This document shows, one piece after another, positions 54,230 through 64,000 of a DNA stretch of 64,000 nucleotides. Where the stretch lies: positions 27,631,167-27,695,166 of the forward strand of contig NC_065547.1 in NCBI RefSeq assembly GCF_022605725.1, given 5' to 3'. The position numbers and the translations under genes were made by a program. Position 1 is the stretch's first letter. Every line of letters starts with the position of its first letter. Origin of the DNA: Anthonomus grandis grandis (Eukaryota; Arthropoda; Insecta; Coleoptera; Curculionidae). The notes under the pieces were generated by a model. It had not been told where the DNA came from. It did not search any database and saw only the letters and a program-made list of their open reading frames with translations.

Positions 54230-54695
54230 AGGCCACCATTAAGTTTAGCCAAGTTTATCATTCCGACAACCACCAAACTAATTAAGCAATGAAAATTCGA
54301 CGAAAGTCGTCGTGTCGTGAAAATGAGGTCCCATGAGATAATCATCTACAATACCAACCCAAACATTAACGGAAAATTATTGCTGAAAATTAACTTCTGT
54401 AACCGCATGGGGTTTTCTTCAGCCCAGATATGATTATTGTGAAAGTTCATAATTGAATTTCGGGAAAAAACACGCTTCATCGGTCAATAAAATACAGGAT
54501 AGAAATCTGGGAAATGCTACCTGTTGTTGTAAAAGCCAAGTACAACAACTCGTTGGGGAAAATCGGCAGGAACGCTTGAACACGCTGCACGTGGTAAGGA
54601 TACAGTTCATATTCTCTTAAAATCTGCCACACAGTAAAGTCAGAAATATTTAATTGTTCTGCAATTTGCGTGTACTTGTATCTGTTAGAATTAGT
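54230..54695 (-). pseudogene. Decayed mariner transposase fragment
   Basis: Minus strand: YKYTQIAEQLNISDFTVWQIL, REYELYPYHVQRVQAFLP, LYFIDRSVFFPKFNYE (for FTDEASF), RKPHAVTE, and then FSVNVWVGIVDDYLMGPHF. The LYPYHVQRVQA and PHAV...FSVNVW..IV blocks are typical of DUF4817/DDE_3 mariners in insects. The last catalytic part is lost. Confidence 0.8.
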
Positions 54696-55620
54696 TAGTA
54701 TATATATACTTACCTTTAGTAAATCGTTGAGTGTGTACTTGCCTTAAATATACAGCGTGAAATCAATAGCTATATTCGAGTGAACGCTGGTTCTGGTTTC
54801 GGTTACCCGAAGTGATACCAACCGTATTCGTTTTACATTTAAGGACGTCATTGTTTACTTTTGATCTGTCATATCTCAAACCAGACCGGTGAGGTGGTTA
54901 TCCGATTTGGTCTGTTGTTTTGGTTGGTTGTCTCTGATTTGGTTTGAATTTCTTAGTAAACACGAGATAAAAGACAAAATTGTTTTTATTGATAAATTTT
55001 TTTTATTTGAACTTGAATATACAATATTAAGATCCCACAGGGTAGTAATAATTAAGCAGTATTTATATTAAACCAGATAAAATGGAAAATGTACACTTTT
55101 TAATTAACGATAAGTCCATATATACAGATCGTGTTTTCGTTCGTTACTTATAGGAAACCGCATAGAGGCGAAATTTTGCAACGTCGCGCGTGTACGAGTG
55201 TCTGCGACAGAGCACCGGCCCGGCCGGCCCGAGGACGGGATTAGTAAACATCTGACTTTCGTGGGAGCTGCGTCGTTTGCGACAAAATGTCCCAAACTAT
55301 TACGCGAAAATCCAGGCATTTTTAAAATATTTATTCTAATGCGGGTTTTACAGACATGACAATGTGTAAAACTCGCATAGAATTGTAATCTTAAAATGTT
55401 TAATATGCTGTGTTTTGCATAATGAAAATTAAAGCGTTATTCAAATAAAAAATAAAATATCAACTCTGATAAAAATATAATAAAAAATCGGAAATAAAAC
55501 TCTAATAAACAAACTTAACAACATATCATTTTTTAAATTAAAGGCTCAAATAAACCGCCTTCTTTCGCTAAACAAAAACTTAACCTATCGTAGAAGCTAT
55601 TTCGCACCTCCAAAAGAGTT
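54696..55620. other. Spacer with a small hairpin
   Basis: A 13-bp inverted repeat (TGCGGGTTTTACA / TGTAAAACTCGCA, one mismatch) spans 55340-55378. The GC-rich ORF on the minus strand at 55104-55319 shows no motif. No gene was called. Confidence 0.5.
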
Positions 55621-56643
55621 TCAGGTAAAATGGAATTGCACCTTCGACAATTTTATTGTAATGTAAATGTAAATGGTCTGCTTAAGGTAACCCCACAGAT
55701 AGAAGTCATTTAAAGACAAATCTGGAGATCTAGGAGGCCATTTAATATCGCCAATCCCACTAATAAGGCGGTTAGGAAAAGTATTTGTTAAAAATTCTTT
55801 TACCCTAGCCGCGTTATGAGCAGGACAGCCATCTTGCTGAAAATAAACCGATCCCAGGTCTACATCAGGTAGGATTTGAATGGCAGGAAGAACTTGGTTT
55901 TGCAGCAACTCAAGGTACTTTTGGACGTTTAAAGTGCCATCAATAAAAAATGGCCCTATAACATTGTCGCCCAAAATACCTGCCCAAACATTTAATTTCT
56001 GAGGATACTGGGTACGAAACTGAAAACTTCTGTGCTCGTTTTCCTGAGACCAATAACGAACAATGGAAGGATTGTGTTTGCCATGTAATGGAAGAGAAGA
56101 TTCATCAGAAAACAAAATATTTTTAAAAAAATATTCGTTTTCATTTGCTTTTTCCATCATAGTTTCACAAAATTCCATTCTTCCCCACTGGTCTTCAGGA
56201 AATATTTCCTGACTTTTTGAATACTTGAAACATTTGTACCCATATTTTTTCCAGATACGAGCAACAGTTTTATTGCTCATTCCCAGTTCCTCTCCAAGGG
56301 ACTATGTCGAAGTTCTAGTGGACCGTGTCGAATCAAGTTGTAGGGTACTGCAAACCATTTCTTCCCGCCGTTCTATATCCTGGACCACTTCAACAGGTGG
56401 TTCTTGACGTTTTGTGTGGCATTTTTTACAATCTTGAAGACAAAAAGATGTCTCAAAATTTGTAACCACATTTAAAACCGTTTTTGCACAAGGAATCGGT
56501 CTAATATTATTTTGGGTAGTACGTAGCTCACGATAACACGATCTGTATAGAGGCTGAGATATATCTATTTGCCATTTACTTCTTACTGGTAGGTTTTTTG
56601 GTATTTCTTTTCTACTAAAGTAAATAAAAACTACATACATCAT
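55621..56643 (-). pseudogene. DD41D mariner transposase, second copy, different subfamily
   Basis: Main frame 56280-55621: SNKTVARIWKKYGYKCFKYS (HTH), NILFSDESSLPL (first Asp), VRYWSQENEH, KLNVWAGILGDNVIGPFF, VYFQQDGCPAHNAARV (second Asp), and RSPDLSLNDFYLWGYLK, whose final Asp lies 41 residues on. The N-terminal HTH part (VTNFETSFCLQDC...) reads in another frame from 56643, joined through a frameshift near 56290. It lacks an intact C-terminus. It is only distantly related to 48336-49459. Confidence 0.88.
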
Positions 56644-57095
56644 ATTACTCTCGGTTACTACACTGCAGAAATAAATGCAGGGCCTTTATTACTCAATAAT
56701 TTATTTAATATCCCTTTAAATTATTAGGTATTTTGTTTTTAATTTTTAGATGATGATTATACACTTGACTATTTAAGACAGGTGGCAATGACGGGCTGCA
56801 TGTCGATTAAGGTCTCTTACACTTGCAGGGCTGGTAAAATCTTACTCCATACCTACTATAATATAAAAGAGGATTAGTAATAATCAGAGAACATTAATAG
56901 ATGTAGACTTACCTAAGTACCTAGTTATTAAGGAAGGTACCCCAATCTGACCAGCAATTTTAATTTTTTTTCTGGGGGGAAAAGTAGAAAAGTGTAAAGC
57001 AAACGCCACCAACCGGAGCAAAAAGATAAACAAGAACCCACAGAACACAAATATATCAAGAACCATAACCAATAAAAAAAACAGCAGAACCATTG
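56644..57095. other. Spacer
   Basis: AT-rich, with poly-A and poly-T runs. Frames on the minus strand at 56884-57152 are hydrophobic because of T-rich composition and are not called. Confidence 0.5.
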
Positions 57096-57375
57096 CATTC
57101 GGGTGGCGAGGAAGCTATATCGCCTGTTCCAGACGATATACCCAAGCGTCATTTACAAATCGCCAAAAACTAGGCAATCCGCTATACTCACACGTCAAAT
57201 GTCAACTTCATTACCGTTATTTAATATATTTTTTGTTGGCAATACTAAAAATTTTCAGAGTGACCAACATCAAAAGGACACAACCACTATAAAAATGGCG
57301 GCCACCATGCAGTGGTCATTTTTGAGTATCGTGGCCATATGCATTAGCAGTCCAGATTTATAAGTTCGTGCGACA
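57096..57375 (-). repeat. Inverted repeat copy iii
   Basis: Right-hand mirror of 50411-50700. See the composite element. Confidence 0.85.
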
Positions 57376-57783
57376 CCGACATTTGTCACGAGCGGGAGGT
57401 CTCGTAACGTGACGTAACGACTGGCGAATCAGAATCCCGCTGGAGGTCTATTGGTTATGCGTTGACGTCATTATTTGTAACCAAATACGTCAAATATTCT
57501 GTTAATAGCGTCAAATAGCTGTCAACAGAACCGGCGTTGAATCGAATACAGCTAATGTAGCATAGCCCAAAAAGTGACAATTGACTTTTGACAAACAAAA
57601 ACATCATGTTTTTTGGTTAGAATTTGCTACTAATTACTAATTAGGAATCACGTATCACGTTTTTGTAAAAAAAACGGAAAATTTCTTTTGTGCTATTTTT
57701 ATTTTCTTGATTACATAATAATTAAACCAGTAAATGTGTTTAATTTATAGCTCGGCAAGTATCCATATTTATCAGGTTATGGG
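57376..57783. other. Spacer
   Basis: AACGTGACGTAACG and ATTGGTTATGCGTTGACGTC near 57410-57470 look like CRE-type TGACGT motifs. No gene. Confidence 0.35.
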
Positions 57784-59034
57784 CATGTGTGTGAAGCTAG
57801 GGTCCGATCGATGTCCAGCGACCAAAATCAAGAACGCAGCATATGTCGGTTGCCAGCAACCAATCTATAGTCCGCGCTCCTTGTTTAATTCGACTTACGA
57901 TGGTTAAATCGACTTACGATGGTCTCAAACCTCTGCAAACGAAAGTTTTTTAATAAAAAAATTATTGTTAAATGTACAAAAATATAAACGGCTTTGACGC
58001 CCAAAGGATTTGGATAAGACTTTTTTTAATATTAATAATAAACATTGATGATTAAATTGAGATTTAAGAGATGTTACAAAACGATTTAAGAGATGTTTTT
58101 AAACTAATTAAATCGGCTTATTTGAACCAATCAAAAGACCATAATAATTTTACAATTATTTATTTTTTTATATAACAAATACAAGTCGTCGATACTACAG
58201 TCAGATCCTACAAAAGAGGTCCGGGTCTTCCCTTCAGGTTGTCACTCTCTTCCAGGAGACAATGGTCAATATTTTCCAGAAAGGTCCAATCAGAATTGAC
58301 GGTATTAGTTTAAATATTTATTATTAATTACATACAAAATGTTCTTTCGAATCCTTTGGAAGTTAAAGTCGCTTTTTCTATAAAATAATAAAAATATAAA
58401 ATAATTTTCAATAAATATTTTTTTTGAAAATTGTCTTTCTATAACTAACAATTCAATAATTTTTTAACAAAAAATTTCCATTTGTAGAGGTTTACAATCT
58501 TAGAACATTGAAAGGCCTTTCAATGTTCTAAGTTTACAACCATCTGAAATCGGTTTAGATATAAATTTATTATTAATTGCATAAAAAAGTTTCATTTGAA
58601 TCCTTTGGGAATTTTGGTAGTTATAACCATTTATATTTTTGTACTTATCTTTCAATAATTTTTTACCAAAAAACTTTCGTTTGTAGAGGTTTGCAACCAT
58701 CTAAAATCAGTTTAGATATTTATTATCTTTTATAGAAAAGTTTTATTCAAATCTTTTGGGAGCCTTTTTTATTTTTTCAACATTTGACTTTTTAATTAAT
58801 TTTCACAACAAAACCTTAGTTTGTAGAGGTTTGATCGTAAGTCGATTTAGGTATTCATTGTTAATATCTGTACAAAAAATTATTAAAATCCTTTGGGAAT
58901 TTCAAGAGATACGGGCATTAAATTGATTAAATAACAGGGAGCGCGGACTATAAATTGGTTGCTGGCAACCGACATATGCTGCGTTCTCGATTTTGGTCGC
59001 TGGAAATCGATCAGACCTATCGATCACACACATG
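57784..59034. mobile_element. Foldback element, 1.25 kb, with internal repeats
   Basis: Inverted arms of about 110 bp: CATGTGTGTGAAGCTAGGGT at 57784 and CATGTGTGTGATCGATAGGT mirrored at 59034. Both carry CAGCGACCAAAATC, GAACGCAGCATATGTCGGTT and CAGCAACCAATYTATAGTCC. Inside, a 130-180-bp motif repeats about five times (TTTGTAGAGGTTTGC and AATCCTTTGGGAATTTT; for example at 57930, 58335, 58485, 58680, 58820). It is non-coding. A partial arm also occurs at 47889-47970. Confidence 0.8.
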
Positions 59035-59880
59035 ACACATGGCCTCTATGACTTCTAAAATACACTGCTCCTTGACATCTGCCGCCTCTTGTAGTGCCCT
59101 CGCTTACCACATATCTGTTGTGCTTGTATAAAAACTTGCCTCATTCACATGCCCCCGAGTTTCTGGAATACTGGTCACTTATTCTCCTTCTCTCAACTTC
59201 CATTCGAAGTTTTTTTTGGCCTGTTCAAATGTCAAAACATCTTGTGGGATGATTTCCAAGATAGGGATGACTGTTTATAAACTTGGTGACATGGCAAGCA
59301 TCAAGCTACATACCAAATCTTCCTTCCTCACACTAGCTAGCCCTAATTACTTTTAACTGCCTTATTGTCCCCTCAAATTCAATAAGAAATTGCTCAAGGT
59401 TTACCATATTTTTGAGTTTCATAGTCATTAATTTCTTTCTTAATACCAATTGTCCTGGAATGCCCTTTTTCTCAAACTGTTCTTCCAATATATGCCACAT
59501 AGCATAGGCTGTTTCCTTGTTTTTAATTAAATCCAGCTGGCTGTCTTCTAAACACTGAACTGTCAAAGATTTGCATCTATTGTCTTTTTTCTTTGCTTCT
59601 AAACGTTTCATGTGCTCAGTATAATCAGGGTTATATTCTTTATCTATGAATTCCTTGAACTCTGTCTTGCAAAAATAAAACCATTCTAAATTTCCAAGAA
59701 TAATAAATGTTGTTGTTTAGTAGATGCATTTTTATGCTATTTCGTGTCCCGCTCATGTTGTTGGCCATTTTCAAGTCAACAATAAAATTAATTTCAATAT
59801 TCAATTTACCATCAAAGGCAAATCTCTTTCCATAAAAATTCTCAATGTTTTTGGCTGCTCTGGGTTTCTACTGGGCTCAT
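59035..59880 (-). pseudogene. Copia-type Gag fragment
   Basis: Minus strand. It starts with MANNMSGTRNSIKMHLLN then YYSWKFRMVLFLQ (the KFRM/W motif at the start of Copia Gag). In the frame 59611-59333 follow LTVQCLEDSQLDLIKNKETA, AMWHILEEQFEKKG and LKNMVNLEQFLIEFEGTIRQL, the UBN2/Copia Gag domain. After a stop the relic continues to about 59040 with VIPILEIIPQDV-like and LLEEE-like segments in other frames. The zinc knuckle and pol are missing. The end of the fragment abuts the foldback element. Confidence 0.85.
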
Positions 59881-60434
59881 TAGTGTTGTAAAATGCTCGA
59901 GAATTTATTTTTCGAGAACGTTCCTCGAGCGTGAACGAGCACGAACGAGAATTTTCAGCACATACGAGCATAAATGAAAAAAATGCAAAGGAAACATATT
60001 AGGAAAATATCTGAAATTAAAAATGTTTGTGTTTATTTATGTTCTATTAACTTTCAAACAACCTATTTAGGAACTCTCCTCCGAACTATCCTCTCCCTCA
60101 TCGCGCTCGCTTGATTTTAAATCACTCAGAATTTCCGTTAAATCAAATTCAGACTCGTCAGACTCAGAAGAATCATCTTCAATGGTATTAATTTCAGCCC
60201 CAGATTTGGTAGCGGGTTTTATTTTTTTTTATTTTGGTTCCATTAAATTGGTAGAGGTGTTTGGCTGGCCGGTATTTGATTTATTTGAGCTTATACTTTG
60301 ACTCTTTAACGCTATGGGAACGTTCGCATTCATGCTCATTCGTGCTCTTGAGAATAAACGTAACGAAAAAAGTCGTGAACGTTCGCGAACGTTCTTCGAG
60401 AATAAACGGGAACGTTCCATTGCTCACAACACTA
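59881..60434 (-). mobile_element. hAT MITE, 554 bp, in the Copia primer site
   Basis: Ends TAGTGTTGTAAAATGCTCGA and the mirror of TAGTGTTGTGAGCAATGGAA. An 8-bp target duplication GGGCTCAT / GGGCCCAT (59873-59880, 60435-60442) agrees with hAT. CGAGAACGTTC-type motifs recur inside both arms. The minus strand keeps about 50 codons of an acidic C-terminus ending in SSEESS (60225-60067), likely a leftover of the parent transposase gene. Confidence 0.88.
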
Positions 60435-60446
60435 GGGCCCATAATC
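60435..60446 (-). promoter_or_regulatory. Copia primer-binding site, split by the hAT MITE
   Basis: GATTATGGGCCC (minus strand) is followed, beyond the MITE, by AGT (59872 downward). Joined, it resembles the Copia-type site complementary to an internal part of initiator tRNA-Met. Confidence 0.65.
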
Positions 60447-60716
60447 TGTTATTTGGTATTTCCAAGACACAATAACACGCCAGAACCTTAATTAACATTT
60501 ATTTACTAAGACTGAAAAATCAGTAATTATAATCGTACAAACACATTTTAAGAGAACAGCCATTTTTTTAAAATCTTCTTTTTAAGTTTCTCTCTCTACA
60601 AAATAAATCTGGCCTCTGGCCCGAAATACAAGAAGCGAGCAGATATTTATAGTTCTAATCCAATGAATTCGCATTAGAGATCAGTGGATCAGATAAGAAA
60701 ATATTACTACACAACA
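60447..60716 (-). repeat. Copia 5' LTR, 270 bp
   Basis: Minus strand: starts TGTTGTGTAG at 60716 and ends AAATAACA at 60447. The minus strand has a TATAAATA promoter box at about 60652-60644. It is followed by the split primer site and gag fragment. The 3' LTR was not found. Confidence 0.7.
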
Positions 60717-61633
60717 AGATGAATTTTGTTTTAAATGAAGAAGTGTGCAAGTTGAGTATTTGTAGCGAGTGCTATTGAGAAACCAAAGGAAAGTAAGATT
60801 TTTAAACGTTAATGAAAAAGAAATAAAATTAAAATATTATCTACCTACAGTTCAAATCTTATCAAACTATAAAGGTTTCAAATTTAATTTTCAACAACGT
60901 AAGGACATTTACATTTAGTTATTTTATAAAATAAGCGGAGAGAGTTCAAAAGGCGTTTCTTAGCCATCCCAATTCTTTTAATTTGTAGGACACAGGTTGT
61001 GTCTTGGAATCAGACTGTACTTTAAATATCAGACGTAAACAAGATTTTTACATTCTTTGAATTATTTCTACATACACAAAGCCCAGGAAGGAACCATAAA
61101 CGGCATCCGCAAAATTATAATTTGACAATTGAGTCTCGCATAAAAGACTTTTTGTTTTTGAAGTAAGTGAATGTCCTTGCATGTAAGTTAATTTAAGTTT
61201 AGAAACACGATCCATTGATTTTAACCAAATTTACGCTCTACCTGTTAAGAACATATTTATTTTGCACCAATATTGGCAATGAAATTAAAGCTTTTGTTAT
61301 TTTACTTGCTATTTAAATTTGTAGTTATCAAGCCAGTTTTAAGTTATTGGCAAGTTGAGTCTTGATAAAAATGCATTTATTTTAATAACAGATCAATATT
61401 TCCTTCATTGGGAGTCAATTATATGAATGCAAAACGTCCTTAAAATCTCCTTTATTTAACTAATAATTTTACAATTTAGTGCGAAATAACCTGAAATTAA
61501 CTTTATCTGCATCAAGCGGTTTTGGATATCTTTGGTTGGCTGTGGGGAATACATATAGATACTCCGTTCCATTATGTGGTACTACCTGTAAAAAATATTT
61601 TAAAAATAGTACACAAATATACTAAGGGGCGAA
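60717..61633. other. Spacer
   Basis: AT-rich, no gene, repeat or RNA recognised. Confidence 0.5.
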
Positions 61634-61950
61634 CTACACTGGCCCGCAAAATTAACCGGACAACGAAAATTTGGTTCAAAAACTTTTAAACACTCTGTGG
61701 AAAAAATTCACAACTGAATAATGATTCTTTTTACTGCATTTTAAAGCCCCATCTTTTCTTGTCGTATCATATATCTTGTTGTATGGAACGAATCAAAAAA
61801 CAAATTGTTTTTTGATTCATTCCCATATCTGATTTCTTGAAGAAAAAGCACTGGCTTAAAGGAAACAGTGTAATAATGCTTTATTAGCAACAATTTAAAA
61901 AATGAATATCGGCGGTATTTTTATTAATATTTTAATTTTAATTATTTTTA
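61634..61950 (+). mobile_element. Possible Tc1/mariner end fragment
   Basis: After a TA at about 61632, CACTGGCCCGCAAAATTAAC resembles Tc1/mariner termini of the ACTGGCCxxCAAAATTA type. A 29-bp near-perfect palindrome (GAATCAAAAAACAA-a-TTGTTTTTTGATTC) lies at 61790-61818. There is no transposase. The matching end was not seen. Confidence 0.4.
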
Positions 61951-64000
61951 TTAATCTAACTTGATTCCCAGAAATCGAACTGTCCTGGAGTAATGCAGCT
62001 GCACGCCACCTAGAGACATAACAGGGGACGTGCTAAAGTTACGTTTCCTCGTGAATAGTAGGAGCTCTGCTTTTTTGGGGTTAATCCTGAGACCCGCCGA
62101 GAGGCACCATATGTCCACCATACGCAGGACTCTCATCATAGGGCTCCGCATTGAGACGGCGTCTTTCCCCGGGCAAAGGATTACCAGATCATCAGCGTAG
62201 GCCTGTGTGTATAGGCCAGCATTGTTTAAAAGATTTATCAGGCTGTCGACCACAAGGGAGGGGACAATACTCCTCTCTGCGGGCAGCACCTAGCCGCCAA
62301 CGTTTTGACAATCTCGTTGTTGAGCTGGGCGGATACAATATGACGTTTTGAGAGCATGGCCTCTAACCAGCTAACCAAACAGGGTTCTGAGCCGCGGCTC
62401 TCGAGTGCTTGGCAGATTAATGCGAAAGGGGTGTTGTCGAACGCCCCTTCAATGTCTAGAAATGCACCCAGGCAGGCCACTACCCAGAGCACCCTCTACC
62501 TTCCTCACGAGGTGGTGTAGGGCCAGGTCCGTGGATTTGCCCACCTGATAGGCGTATCGGTGCACATGCAGTGATTTTTTGACCAGGATGCTTTCTTTAA
62601 GGTAGGGATCAATCAGCCTCTCCATCGCCTTCATCATAAAGCTGGTAAGGCTGATAGGTCGGTACGATTTGGGACCTGTAAAATCGCGTTTTCTGGGTTT
62701 CGGAATGAACACGACTTTCACTTGACGCCATAACTTTGGGACGTAGCCCTGAGCAAGGGAGGTCCTGAATAGTTTGACTATGTGTGGGGTTAGTGCTTTT
62801 AACCCATTTTGCAAAAGGCATGGATATAATCCATCCACGCCCGGGGATTTGAAGGGGGGGAATGTCTTGATTGCCCATTTCACCCTCTCGTAGGTAATTA
62901 TTCTAGCAATCTGGTACTCTAAGCGCATCGGAGCCCGAGAACAGCTAGAAGGATCGCGAGATGAGTTGGAGTCTGGGAAGTGAGTGCGCAGCATGACCCT
63001 TCCAGTGACTCCCGCTTATTGGTAGTAAAGCCGCCATCTGGAAGTGACAGCGACCCCAATTTAGTTCCAGGTTCCTTGGACAGTACTTTGCACAGTCGTG
63101 CTGCGGAGGGTGTGTTTTCAACGTCATCGCAGAACTGCCTCCAGCACTGTCTTTTGGAGTCCCTGAGTGTCTTTTTGTATTGCCTTTGAGCTGTGTGGAA
63201 TGCATCCCAGTCAGTGGCAAGTTTAGTGCGCTCAGCCCTGCGAAGGAGCCGACGCGTAGTGTCACGGTGTTTTTCCGTGTTACTGTTCCACCAAACATTC
63301 TTGGCATCTCCGTCTGAGGGGACAGCTGCCCTCGAATGCCGCGACTACCGCACGAGTCAGGTTGACAGTCCCGATCAGATAGTAAGGTCAATAATTGATT
63401 GACCCCTATTGCAGTAGAAAGATGGGACACTGCCTCGGTTGAGTAGTTCTAGGCCATTTGAGCACAGGAAGTCAACCAGGGAGCGGCTCCTTGGGTTCTC
63501 ATCTCCGCATCCCCAAAGGCCGTGATGTGAATTTGAATCGCAGCTCATAAGAAGCGGGAGACTACCAGATCCTTTCCCGTGTCCATTGACACGGGAAAGA
63601 TTGAGAGGAGAAAGCACCGCACATTCCTAGTAAGGATGATTGCGCGGGGATTCTCACAAGGTACATGTTATTGTAGTGTGCCGCCAGTTAAACCCAGACC
63701 TTTAACAGAGCCCTGGTAAGTCCAGGGCTCCTGTAATAAGACGATGTCGATATGGAGCTCAGTAAGCCTTTTGCACAGAACAGCGGTGGATGCTCTTTCA
63801 TGCTGTAGATTCGCCTGCAGAAATGTTAAAGGCACGCTGTAAGGTGTGGGGCTGGCTGACTGCCAGCACGCTTAGTCCTTGGAGCTGGAAGGGCCATCGT
63901 CTACGGATTACCCTGGCCCCTCGGAAGCTGCGGTGTCAGCAGTAGTGGCCTTTTCTAAGTCGTCGGCCAAGGGCCCAGGGGCCACTGTGGAAGTAGCCAC
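61951..64000 (-). pseudogene. R1/LOA-like LINE: endonuclease and reverse transcriptase
   Basis: Minus strand, several frames. About 63850-63670: LTFLQANLQHERASTAVLC and DIVLLQEPWTYQGSV (start of the APE endonuclease). 63617-63375: LPLLMSCDSNSHHGLWG and NRGQSIIDLTI. Linker 63430-62945. RT: ITYERVKWAIKTFPPFKSPGVDGLYP, KVVFIPKPRKRDF, KSYRPISLTSFMMKAMERL, HVHRYAYQVGKSTDLAL, FLDIEGAFDNTPF, RGVLSPPLW and YTQAYADDLVILC, then AELLLFTRK and VRFLGIKLD before TAA at 61951. The C-terminus beyond the thumb is missing. Frameshifts lie near 62990, 62490, 62290 and 63400. ORF1 would lie to the right of the window. Confidence 0.88.

Larger units (their letters stand above)
50411..57375. mobile_element. 7-kb composite bounded by 280-bp inverted repeats
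   Basis: 50411-50700 and 57096-57375 are inverted copies, about 93% alike by eye, sharing GACCACTGCATGGTGGCCGC, GTTGGTCACTCTGAAAATTT and CTTGGGTATAT blocks. A third, shorter inverted copy is at 51340-51480. If the outer two are the element ends, the unit contains a P-like transposase, a MITE (53438-53642) and two mariner relics as later insertions. The ends share TGTCGGTGT; no target duplication was found. Confidence 0.55.

Noticed and set aside
55104..55319. 71-codon GC-rich minus-strand frame
   Set aside because: Composition-driven; no motif and no partner exon.
56884..57152. Hydrophobic minus-strand frames that look like membrane proteins
   Set aside because: Result of T-rich sequence; they run into the inverted repeat at 57096.
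1..64000. tRNA, rRNA or snRNA genes
   Set aside because: None seen by eye on either strand. The tRNA-like matches are LTR primer sites. A covariance-model scan would be needed to exclude small RNAs.

Overview
This is nuclear DNA of an insect. It is AT-rich, has spliced genes with GT-AG introns, and is packed with arthropod-type transposons. The element mix (Ginger with a KRBA2-like integrase, DUF7869-type transposases, DD41D mariners, P-like THAP transposons, CR1/Jockey- and R1-like LINEs) would fit a beetle, but nothing seen fixes the order. Nothing prokaryotic is present.

Only two host genes are recognisable. A complete prefoldin subunit 4 gene (PFDN4, plus strand, four exons, 135 aa) runs from 21051 to 35223. 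Its third intron is about 13.6 kb and is filled with repeats. Tail-to-tail with it, 25 bp beyond its stop codon, lie the last two exons of a yellow/MRJP-family gene (minus strand, 35249-35618).

Region by region. (1) 1-1754: PIF/Harbinger transposase in two exons on the minus strand, with an accessory-protein exon lying antisense inside its intron. (2) 1932-3040: LINE 3' half. (3) About 3045-9700: decayed DUF7869-type DNA transposon split by a 3.3-kb Ty3/Gypsy element (LTRs 3262-3524 and 6310-6565, tRNA-Arg-type primer site, 4-bp target duplication). (4) 10150-16827: Ginger transposon (integrase-derived, target duplication CATA), interrupted between the codons for IL and QSD of its integrase by a 4.5-kb P-like THAP element with a 7-bp duplication, which itself contains a LINE fragment. 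(5) 17560-20650: LINE remnants ending at a 59-bp-arm palindrome with a hammerhead-like core. (6) 21051-35223: PFDN4. Intron 3 holds a CR1/Jockey-type LINE whose reverse transcriptase is split by about 18.5 copies of a 365-bp satellite, then RTE and Penelope-like remnants and a foldback element. (7) 36660-41290: LINE fragments and a second DUF7869 transposase, split from its 5' part by a LINE whose 5' junction is a perfect 46-bp palindrome. (8) 43856-47881: Mutator-like element with a long open transposase exon. (9) 47973-49935: DD41D mariner with about 320-bp inverted repeats. (10) 50411-57375: about 7-kb composite bounded by 280-bp inverted repeats, holding a P-like THAP gene, a MITE and two more mariner transposase relics. 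(11) 57784-60716: foldback element, then a Copia relic whose primer-binding site was split by a hAT MITE. (12) 61951-64000: R1-like LINE on the minus strand.

The window is therefore a nested-transposon landscape around one small housekeeping gene. Almost all transposon genes carry frameshifts or stops. The open ones are the Harbinger transposase exons and the Mutator-like main exon. Start, splice and family calls are from reading the sequence only; no similarity search was run.
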